A stretch of 20,710 nucleotides of DNA from NCBI GenBank assembly GCA_903934745.1, contig CAIZOZ010000225.1, positions 1 through 20,710 on the forward strand, written 5' to 3'. Made by a program: the position numbers and the translations under genes. The notes under the pieces were generated by a model. The model saw only the letters and a list, made by a program, of their open reading frames with translations. It had not been told where the DNA came from and did not search any database. Source of the DNA: an uncultured cyanobacterium (GTDB taxonomy: Bacteria; Cyanobacteriota; Cyanobacteriia; PCC-6307; Cyanobiaceae). Below, in pieces: positions 14,859 through 20,710 of this stretch (positions within the stretch are counted from its first letter, which is position 1; each line of letters begins with the position of its first letter).

Positions 14859-16361
14859 TCAGGCCGACCAACGCAGGGGCCAAGGGTCCTTGAGGTAGTG
14901 GCGGCCGGTGGAACGCAACCAGAGCCGCTGGGCGCCGTCATCGCTCTCACTGATCAGTTCCTCCTGAACCAGGCGCCGGGTCAACCAACCCCAAGGCTCA
15001 ACCGTGGGGCCATGGGCGACCGAAAGCTCCTCCACCAGAGCCCGCAAATCCCGACCACTGCGCTCTTCCAACGAGGCCAGCACCAGGGCCACCGGCTCCG
15101 ACCAGTCACGGCGAACACCGGAAGCGCGGCAGTTGTCGCAGCGCCCGCAGGGCACCTCCAGTTCCCCCACCGCCAGCAGCAGCGCCTGCTCGCGGCACCC
15201 GTCCCCCTCAGCCACCGCCTCCATGCGCCGCAGCTGCCGTTGAGCCAGTTCCAGCCGCTGCTGTTCCTGGTGGCGCTGGGCTTCACTGAGCTGCACCGCC
15301 GCCGCCCGCATCGCCCAGCCCAGGCTCACCCGATCGGCCGGATCAAACAACACCAGGCAGCAGGCGGGCAGGCCATCGCGACCCGCCCGGCCCGATTCCT
15401 GCAGATAGCCCTCCGGGCTGGCGGGCAGGTCCAGGTGCAGCACCAGACCAACATCGGGCCGATCCACTCCCATCCCGAAAGCGACGGTGGCCACCAGCAC
15501 CGGCGCGGGATGGTTCTGGAAGTGCTCCAGGGCCAGCTGGCGACTGGGGGGATCCATGCCGGCGTGATAGGCGATCGCCGCCACCCCGGCCCCGTCAAGG
15601 CGCGCCGCCCAAAGTTCCACCGAGCGACGCGTGCGGGCATAGATCAGCACCGCCCCCCGGGCCGCTGTCACAGCCTCCAGCACCTCGCTGAGCGGATCGA
15701 CCGGTCGCAGGCGCATGGTGTAATCCAGGTTCTGACGCCGGGCGGAGCGCACCTGCACCAGAGGGCGACGCAACTGCAGCAGCCGGATCACATCGGCGCG
15801 CACCCGCGGGGCGGCGGTAGCACTGAGGGCCACCAGCGGCACGCCGGGACAGAGACTGCGCAACTGGCCCAGCCGCCGGTAATCAGGCCGGAAATCATGG
15901 CCCCAGGCGCTGATGCAATGGGCCTCGTCAACGGCGAGAGCCACCACCTGGCCGGCCTCCAGCACGTCCTCAAGTAGCTGGCGGGTGGCCTCCACCTGGA
16001 GCCGCTCGGGTGCCAGGTAAAGCAACCGCAGCCGATTTTGCCGCAAGCGCTCCAACAGGGCACGGCGCTCAGCGAACGCCAGTCCTTGATGCAGACAGGC
16101 GGCCGCAATGCCACGGGCCTGCAACTGACTCACCTGGTCCTGCATCAGCGCCACCAGCGGCGAGATCACCAGCACCAGGCCTTCGCGCACCAGGGCAGGC
16201 AGCTGATAGCAGAGGGATTTACCGGCGCCCGTGGGCAGCACCGCCAGGCAGTCCCGTCCGGCCAGCAGGGCCTCCACCACTGGTCTCTGGCCAGGCCGAA
16301 ACTCGTCCCAGCCGAAATGACGTTTGAGGGCAGCGGCCAGTGGATCCGATGCCAACCTCAA
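14859..16361 (-). CDS. recQ: ATP-dependent DNA helicase RecQ, short form
   Basis: A 500-aa superfamily 2 helicase for DNA repair and recombination. Walker A is PTGAGKS with K48, the Walker B/DEAH box is at residues 145-148 followed by the RecQ aromatic-rich loop CISAWGHDFRPDY, and motif VI is ESGRAGRDG. The zinc-binding cysteines are in GDGCREQ and the CGRCDNC cluster, followed by a partial winged-helix region. At this length there is no room for the C-terminal HRDC domain of E. coli RecQ (about 610 aa), as in several bacterial short RecQs. The start is TTG at 16361, with no in-frame ATG near it. It lies 72 bases downstream of the 343-aa gene on the same strand and may be in its operon. Confidence 0.93.
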   Translation of the reverse strand: MRLASDPLAAALKRHFGWDEFRPGQRPVVEALLAGRDCLAVLPTGAGKSLCYQLPALVREGLVLVISPLVALMQDQVSQLQARGIAAACLHQGLAFAERRALLERLRQNRLRLLYLAPERLQVEATRQLLEDVLEAGQVVALAVDEAHCISAWGHDFRPDYRRLGQLRSLCPGVPLVALSATAAPRVRADVIRLLQLRRPLVQVRSARRQNLDYTMRLRPVDPLSEVLEAVTAARGAVLIYARTRRSVELWAARLDGAGVAAIAYHAGMDPPSRQLALEHFQNHPAPVLVATVAFGMGVDRPDVGLVLHLDLPASPEGYLQESGRAGRDGLPACCLVLFDPADRVSLGWAMRAAAVQLSEAQRHQEQQRLELAQRQLRRMEAVAEGDGCREQALLLAVGELEVPCGRCDNCRASGVRRDWSEPVALVLASLEERSGRDLRALVEELSVAHGPTVEPWGWLTRRLVQEELISESDDGAQRLWLRSTGRHYLKDPWPLRWSA

Positions 16362-16433
16362 CCCATCCGTGGCGTTGGCCGACCCTAGCCCGCACCAGAT
16401 GTGGAGTGAGATCCGGGTGATCCAGCTGCTGGC

Positions 16434-17465
16434 TCAGGGCAGGGGCGGCGGTTCCAGCTGATCAGGGGCTTCCTCCACCAGCTGCAGACGCACCCGCTTG
16501 CCACCGGCCAGCTCCCCCAGGGAGACGCGCATGGTGGTGCCGGAAAGAGTCTGCAGCGCCGTCAACACGTCGCGCAGGTGAGGAGTGCTGCTGCCGCTTT
16601 CAACCCACAGCCGCTCCTGCAGGCCACCCAGACGGCGCCAGCTGGTGTGGAGCTTGAGCACCGCACTTTCCACCTGCTGGGCCTGATACACCGCATCGGA
16701 CAGGATGCCGAGCGCATCGAGCCGCTGCGCCTCCTGGATCGCCTTGTCCAGATCCAGATTCCCCTGCTGGAAGGCGCGCACGGCCAGGCCTGATTCGCTG
16801 GTCTTGCTGAGCCAGCGGGCGGTCATCGTCACATCCTTGATCCGCTCCAGCTCGGGCTCATCGCGCAGCACCCGGCGCAGATCCTCTTGCTGCCCCTCGG
16901 GCAACTTGGCGAGCTCCTTCACCAGAGGAGCCACGACCCGGGGGGGCAGCAGGTTGTCCGCCGTGCGCTGGCGGATCTCTTCGGGCAACAGGGGGCTGGT
17001 GGCGGCGGTGAACTCGTCGGAGAGGCGCCGCACCTGCTTACGGGTGATCTGTTGGCCGTCATTGGCCGCCTCGCCGATCATCTGCTGCACCTCCGGATCG
17101 GCCTGGGCCGTCTCCAGGAAGGCGCGCTTGGAAAACTGGTTGACGCTGTCCTCCGCCAACACGCCATCGCCGAGCATGCGATCGGCCGATTCGGCCAGCT
17201 GAATCAAGGTGTAGGCACGGGTCTTGCTGATCTCCCGCTCCCGCAGCCATTGCAGGAAACCGGTGCCCCTGCCTTCGCCACCACGTTTCTCGCGATCGCG
17301 CACGGCCACCAAGATCCGACCACGCCAGATTTCGGTCTGCAGATCGAAGCGATCGCAGACCGCCCAGGCCTCTTCCAGACGGGCCAGAAACTCCAGGTTG
17401 CTGATGGTGTCACTGTCGGGATCGGGAAGCTCGAGGTCGAAGACGGGCGCCTCGTTCTGGCTCAT
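16434..17465 (-). CDS. Conserved-looking protein of unknown function, possible ParB/DUF3102-like DNA binder
   Basis: A 343-aa soluble protein from the ATG at 17465 (MSQNEAPVFDLEL); the open frame extends upstream to 17573 but that part looks non-coding. After an acidic N-terminus, residues 47-100 (WRGRILVAVRDREKRGG, then GTGFLQWLREREISKTRAYTLIQLAE) resemble the helix pattern of DUF3102 proteins, in which a gWlpWL stretch precedes a helix-turn-helix. Around residue 145, QQITRKQVRRLSDEF resembles the ITxxQVRxL helix of ParB-type proteins. The rest is helical and charged with no recognised domain. No signal peptide or membrane segment. It is transcribed divergently from psaE, sharing a 156-base intergenic region. 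Function is unknown; DNA binding is an inference from motif shape only. Confidence 0.75.
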   Translation of the reverse strand: MSQNEAPVFDLELPDPDSDTISNLEFLARLEEAWAVCDRFDLQTEIWRGRILVAVRDREKRGGEGRGTGFLQWLREREISKTRAYTLIQLAESADRMLGDGVLAEDSVNQFSKRAFLETAQADPEVQQMIGEAANDGQQITRKQVRRLSDEFTAATSPLLPEEIRQRTADNLLPPRVVAPLVKELAKLPEGQQEDLRRVLRDEPELERIKDVTMTARWLSKTSESGLAVRAFQQGNLDLDKAIQEAQRLDALGILSDAVYQAQQVESAVLKLHTSWRRLGGLQERLWVESGSSTPHLRDVLTALQTLSGTTMRVSLGELAGGKRVRLQLVEEAPDQLEPPPLP

Positions 17466-17621
17466 GGGGGCGACGCCGAAGGCGAGAGGAACAGCAACAG
17501 CCCGATGCTGCCACGCAGGCCCCACCACGTCGGCGACGACGAATCGTGACGCCCGACGAACCTGAGCCCGCAACCGCAGGTAGGGTCGCAGCGAAAGCCA
17601 CCCGATCCCTCTTCAGCAGCG

Positions 17622-17831
17622 ATGGCCATCTCCCGCGGCGCCAAAGTGCGCATCAAGCGTCCCGAGTCCTACTGGTTCAACGAAGTGGGTACCGTGGCAT
17701 CCGTCGACACCTCCGGCATTCGTTACCCGGTCGTTGTACGTTTTGAGAAAGTCAACTACAACGGCTACAGCGGCTCCGAGGGCGGCATCAACACCAACAA
17801 CTTCGCTGAATCAGAGCTCGAGACGGCCTGA
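17622..17831 (+). CDS. psaE: Photosystem I reaction centre subunit IV, PsaE
   Basis: A 69-aa full-length PsaE, an SH3-like barrel on the stromal side of photosystem I that helps dock ferredoxin and supports cyclic electron flow. The signature sequence is clear: RGAKVRIKRPESYWFNEVGTV at the start, YPVVVRFEKVNYNGYSG in the middle and NTNNFAESEL at the end. No transmembrane helix, as expected. The start is the ATG at 17622. No Shine-Dalgarno sequence is evident and I could not define promoter boxes in the upstream intergenic region (17466-17621). It is monocistronic, ending at a strong terminator 51 bases downstream. Confidence 0.98.
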   Translation: MAISRGAKVRIKRPESYWFNEVGTVASVDTSGIRYPVVVRFEKVNYNGYSGSEGGINTNNFAESELETA

Positions 17832-17882
17832 AGCCGGATAAGTCACCGGCCCAGCGGGACAATCATCCAGCCGCCGTTTCTC

Positions 17883-17918
17883 AATCGTCATCGTGCCTTT
17901 GCACTGTGACGATTTTTT
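17883..17918 (+). terminator. Intrinsic terminator of psaE
   Basis: AATCGTCA (17883-17890) pairs with TGACGATT (17907-17914), with an inner GTGC/GCAC stem (17893-17896 and 17901-17904) closing a CTTT loop. TTTT follows at 17915-17918, giving six Ts in a row with the stem end. This is a canonical Rho-independent terminator 51 bases after the psaE stop. Confidence 0.88.
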
Positions 17919-18001
17919 GTTGGCCGCTGTCGATTCACCCCTCCCCCATTCCTGCGACTACTACCTGGTCTTGTTACCTGGCAGGGCATCACACCATGGA
18001 G

Positions 18002-18092
18002 CCCCGCTAGCCCGGTGACGGGCTGGGGTCATGATGGCGGCAACTGCAACGGCGCAGCGGCGAGGCTGACGACAGCCTGGCCCCCAGCCTCG
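18002..18092 (+). promoter_or_regulatory. Structured leader upstream of mutM
   Basis: AGCCCG-GTGA-CGGGCT (18009-18024) is extended by CCCC/GGGG (18002-18005 and 18025-18028). Downstream, AGGCTG (18063-18068) can pair with CAGCCT at 18073-18078 around an ACGA loop, or, as CGAGGCTG, with CAGCCTCG at 18085-18092, just before the mutM start at 18106. The last two are mutually exclusive. This may be chance in GC-rich DNA; I do not recognise a known riboswitch. Confidence 0.3.
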
Positions 18093-18105
18093 ATCCGCCG
18101 GCCCG

Positions 18106-18951
18106 ATGCCCGAACTGCCCGAAGTTGAAACCGTGCGCAGAGGGCTGCAACGCCAAACCACGGGCCTGGAGATTGCCCGCGTGCTGGTGCACCGGCCCCG
18201 AGTGATCGCCGCCCCAGCCGAGGATCCCGCTGAATTCTGCCGAGCCCTGACCGGACGCACGGTGCAGGAGTGGCGTCGCCGCGGCAAGTATCTGATTGCC
18301 GCTCTGGATCGGGGTCAGTGGGGGGTGCACCTGCGCATGACAGGCCACTTCCACTGGCTGGAAAGGATCTCTGCCGCGACCACGCCCCCCTGCCGGCACA
18401 CCCGAGTGCAGATCTGGAATTCAAACGGCGACGAACTGCGTTTCGTCGATATCCGCAGCTTCGGCCAAATGTGGTGGGTGCCGCCTGGCCTCGCCAGCGA
18501 AACCGTGATCACCGGGCTGAACAGGCTCGGGCCGGAACCCTTCAGTGAGGCCTTCAGCGCCGAGCACCTGCAGCAGCGACTGAAGGGTTCAACGCGACCG
18601 ATCAAAAATGCCTTGCTGGATCAGAGCCTGGTGGCTGGAGTCGGCAATATCTATGCCGATGAATCCCTGTTTGCCGCTGGGATCCTCCCCCAGACCCGCA
18701 GCAACCAACTGGGGCGGAACCAACTGGAAAGGCTGCGCCAGGCCTTGGTGGAGGTGCTGCAGACCAGCATCGGCGCCGGAGGCACCACCTTCAGTGACTT
18801 CCGTGATCTCACCGGTACGAACGGTAACTACGGTGGGGTGGCCTGGGTCTACCGCCGCTCTGGCCAACCCTGCAGACACTGCGGCACGCCGATCCTGCGT
18901 GAGCGCCTGGCAGGACGCAGCAGCCACTGGTGTCCCACCTGTCAGTCCTGA
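18106..18951 (+). CDS. mutM: Formamidopyrimidine-DNA glycosylase (Fpg/MutM)
   Basis: A 281-aa bifunctional glycosylase/AP lyase that removes 8-oxoguanine and formamidopyrimidines. The N-terminus MPELPEVETVRRGL supplies catalytic P2 and E3, and K61 in RRGKYL is the conserved beta-elimination lysine. The helix-two-turn-helix region includes KNALLDQSLVAGVGNIYADE. The C-terminal zinc finger has C256, C259, C276 and C279. Length is normal. Because P2 is the nucleophile after Met removal, the ATG at 18106 is certain. Repair of oxidised guanine fits an oxygenic phototroph, and its position downstream of psaE is common in picocyanobacteria to my knowledge. It is separated from psaE by a terminator; mtnB follows after 24 bases and may be co-transcribed. 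Confidence 0.97.
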   Translation: MPELPEVETVRRGLQRQTTGLEIARVLVHRPRVIAAPAEDPAEFCRALTGRTVQEWRRRGKYLIAALDRGQWGVHLRMTGHFHWLERISAATTPPCRHTRVQIWNSNGDELRFVDIRSFGQMWWVPPGLASETVITGLNRLGPEPFSEAFSAEHLQQRLKGSTRPIKNALLDQSLVAGVGNIYADESLFAAGILPQTRSNQLGRNQLERLRQALVEVLQTSIGAGGTTFSDFRDLTGTNGNYGGVAWVYRRSGQPCRHCGTPILRERLAGRSSHWCPTCQS

Positions 18952-18975
18952 ACCATCCGACCCCTGATCGACACC

Positions 18976-19698
18976 ATGAACAGGCACGACACCGCCGTGC
19001 ATAACGGGCCACCGTCCAGTGAGCTCTCCACCGAGCTCTGCGCAGCCATCACCGACATTCATCGCCGTGGCTGGTGCGATGGGACTGGTGGCAACTTCAG
19101 TTGTGTCTCCAGGCGTGAGCCCCTGCAGCTGCTGATGGCTCCGAGCGGGGTGGACAAAGGCAAGGTCAAGGCCACCGACTTGATCACGGTCGATCGCCAG
19201 GGAGCCGTGCTGGAAGGAATGGGCCAAGCCAGCGCCGAAACCCGCCTGCACCTCACGATCGTGGAGACAACCGGAGCCGGAGCTGTGCTCCATACCCACT
19301 CCCAGGCCGCCACACTGCTGTCCCGTTACGCCATGGTGCGAGGCCAGCATCGGCAGCCAACTCCTGCAGAGGAGGCAGACCAGCAACGTTCCGGGCGCTA
19401 TCTGACGATGCAAGGACTGGAAATGCTCAAGGGTCTGGAGGGCAACAACAGCCACAACCAGAACATCGCCATCCCGGTTTTCGACAACGATCAGGATCTG
19501 GACCGACTCAGTGAACGCTGTCGACCCCATCTGCAGGAAGCCCCTTACAGCCTGTTGATCAGCGGACATGGCCTGTATGCCTGGGGAAGCGATCTGAAGA
19601 TCACCCGCCGCCATCTGGAAATCCTGGAGTTTCTGCTGGAGCAGCACTGGCGAGAGCTGTTACTGCAAGCCGCGACGGGTGTTGGAGGCCTGTCATGA
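18976..19698 (+). CDS. mtnB: Methylthioribulose-1-phosphate dehydratase MtnB
   Basis: A 240-aa class II aldolase/adducin-fold zinc enzyme of the methionine salvage pathway that dehydrates 5-methylthioribulose-1-phosphate to the diketo phosphate. Visible motifs are GWCDGTGGNFSCVS at the N-terminal active-site loop, APSGVDKGK, zinc ligands H106 and H108 in HTHS, and H198 in SGHGLYAWG. EGNNSHNQNIAIPVFDN is also typical of MtnB. Start is the ATG at 18976; an SD is not obvious. Its stop overlaps the mtnC ATG by 4 bases, so the two enzymes of consecutive steps are translationally coupled. Confidence 0.95.
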   Translation: MNRHDTAVHNGPPSSELSTELCAAITDIHRRGWCDGTGGNFSCVSRREPLQLLMAPSGVDKGKVKATDLITVDRQGAVLEGMGQASAETRLHLTIVETTGAGAVLHTHSQAATLLSRYAMVRGQHRQPTPAEEADQQRSGRYLTMQGLEMLKGLEGNNSHNQNIAIPVFDNDQDLDRLSERCRPHLQEAPYSLLISGHGLYAWGSDLKITRRHLEILEFLLEQHWRELLLQAATGVGGLS

Positions 19699-20525
19699 CA
19701 GAGCAGATCAGCCATGTCCTCCTCGACATCGAGGGAACCACCTGTCCGTTGAGCTTCGTGAGCGGCACCCTGTTTCCCTATGCAGCCCGGGAACTAGGGC
19801 CCTATCTGGAGCGACATCATCAGGATGAGACCGTGCAAATGCATTGTCAAGCGGTGATTGAAGCCTGGCAACAGGATTCAGATCCGCAAGCCAGGCAACT
19901 CTGGAGTCAAGCCCAGAAGTGCAACAGCGTCGAAGTCGGAGCCACAACGGTGAGGCAATGGCATGGCAGCGAGATTGAACCCTATCTGCAATGGCTGATT
20001 GCCTCAGACCGCAAACTCACTCCCCTGAAGGAGTTGCAAGGGATGGTCTGGGCGGAAGGTTATGCGCGAGGTGAGTTGGTGGGGGATCTCTTCGAAGAGG
20101 TCCCCGGCGTCTTACAGGACTGGCAGCACCAGGGATTGGTGCTGGGGGTCTACTCTTCCGGCTCCATAGCCGCCCAGAAGCTTCTCTATGGACATAGCCA
20201 GGTGGGAGACCTTTGTCCCTTGTTCAGCTACTGGTTCGACACCCATAGTGGTGGCAAACACGAAATCGATAGCTACAAGCGCATCTGTGCCGCAATGGAC
20301 GTCAAGCCGCAGCAGGTGCTGTTCATCAGCGATTCCGTAGCCGAGCTCCGGGCCGCCGCCGCCGCCGAGCTCCAAGTAGTCCTCAGCGACCGCGACAACA
20401 GCGTGGCACCCGAACAAACACCAATCCCAACTCACACCACGCCCGCCGAAACAGGGAGCTATCGCAGCATCAGCAGCCTGAACCAGCTGCAGCTGAACAG
20501 CGTTCAACCCAGAAGTCACGTCTGA
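19695..20525 (+). CDS. mtnC: Enolase-phosphatase E1, MtnC
   Basis: A 276-aa HAD-superfamily phosphatase that enolises and dephosphorylates 2,3-diketo-5-methylthiopentyl-1-phosphate to the acireductone. HAD motif I is DIEGTT with D11, motif II the Ser of YSSGS, and motif III/IV SYKRIC with ISDSVAEL. FDTHSGGKHE is typical of MtnC. The conserved fold ends near VVLSDRDN, about residue 235, leaving a Pro/Ser/Asn/Gln-rich tail of some 40 residues beyond the usual end. It overlaps mtnB. The product would go to acireductone dioxygenase MtnD, whose gene is not seen in the remaining 185 bases. Confidence 0.95.
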   Translation: MTEQISHVLLDIEGTTCPLSFVSGTLFPYAARELGPYLERHHQDETVQMHCQAVIEAWQQDSDPQARQLWSQAQKCNSVEVGATTVRQWHGSEIEPYLQWLIASDRKLTPLKELQGMVWAEGYARGELVGDLFEEVPGVLQDWQHQGLVLGVYSSGSIAAQKLLYGHSQVGDLCPLFSYWFDTHSGGKHEIDSYKRICAAMDVKPQQVLFISDSVAELRAAAAAELQVVLSDRDNSVAPEQTPIPTHTTPAETGSYRSISSLNQLQLNSVQPRSHV

Positions 20526-20710
20526 CGGTGGATCCACGACGGCCCGCTGGATCGACGGCGGTCCGCTGGCGGTTGAAATCACTCCGACTGCGCATCACAT
20601 CCTTGACGCGCGGGACCGGCTGACAACGCCAGATCAAACACTCTCCAGATCTGCATCCGTCCCAAGCGAGTGCAGCCGCAACGTCCCTGCGGCTATGGGC
20701 ATCAGTCGGG
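20526..20710. other. Right-edge intergenic sequence
   Basis: No gene start is supported before the window ends. A perfect hairpin AGCCGCA (20674-20680) / TGCGGCT (20688-20694) with a 7-base loop lacks a T-run, and GTGGATCCAC at 20528-20537 is a 10-base palindrome. Neither is assigned a function. Confidence 0.3.

Noticed and set aside
13555..14883. 442-codon open frame on the minus strand opposite the LysM gene
   Set aside because: Its translation is almost entirely Gly/Ala with no domain; it is the antisense shadow of the Ala/Thr/Pro-rich linker, where GC-rich codons suppress stops. The plus strand has a signal peptide and LysM domains.
14898..15977. 359-codon plus-strand frame opposite recQ
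   Set aside because: His/Gln/Pro-rich shadow with no family signature; the minus strand encodes all helicase motifs.
17466..17573. Upstream extension of the 343-aa gene
   Set aside because: The added residues are Arg/Val-rich and unlike the acidic start that follows the ATG at 17465; the segment probably holds the divergent psaE promoter.

Overview
The window is cyanobacterial, most likely from a picocyanobacterium of the Synechococcus/Cyanobium group. The evidence is a photosystem I PsaE gene, an orange carotenoid protein (OCP) gene with its fluorescence recovery protein (FRP), cyanobacterial-type metabolic genes, GC-rich coding sequence and several HIP1 octamers (GCGATCGC). Everything was read by eye from the sequence. 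Family names rest on recognisable motifs, not on database searches.

Layout from left to right. (1) 205-1609: a SAM-dependent methyltransferase and a secreted GlcG/HbpS-like protein, in sequence visibly less GC-rich than the rest. (2) 1610-2701: about 1.1 kb with no convincing gene except a fragment-like hydrophobic reading frame near 2040-2222. (3) 2702-4815: a compact photoprotection cassette, ocp - crtW - frp. A terminator-like hairpin sits just after ocp, inside the 5' coding end of crtW. (4) 5084-6694: a GDSL/SGNH-type esterase with RTX calcium-binding repeats, probably exported by type I secretion. (5) 6861-7969, minus strand: miaE and aroQ overlapping by 4 bases. (6) 8011-8175: tRNA-Tyr(GTA) and tRNA-Thr(GGT). 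(7) 8235-11700: a LuxR-type response regulator overlapping a Cache-domain histidine kinase, then a short LysR-like regulator. (8) 11753-14841: an aldehyde dehydrogenase and a secreted three-LysM protein with a long low-complexity linker. (9) 14859-17465, minus strand: a short RecQ helicase and a 343-aa protein of unknown function with a possible DNA-binding motif. (10) 17622-17831: psaE with a clear terminator. (11) 18106-20525: mutM, then mtnB and mtnC of the methionine salvage pathway, overlapping by 4 bases.

How the genes work together. CrtW makes the ketocarotenoid that OCP binds, OCP quenches phycobilisomes under strong light, and FRP returns OCP to its resting state, so the cassette holds pigment supply, effector and off-switch. 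The response regulator and kinase form a translationally coupled two-component system whose signal is unknown. MtnB and MtnC catalyse consecutive steps of 5-methylthioribose recycling, and the next enzyme (MtnD) is not seen before the right edge.

I see no CRISPR array, insertion sequence, prophage or defence island. The items most worth a second look are the hairpin between ocp and crtW, a Glu-to-Asp change at a known OCP salt-bridge position, the RTX esterase, the short LysR-like regulator, the 343-aa protein opposite psaE, and the 1.1-kb gene-poor stretch before ocp.
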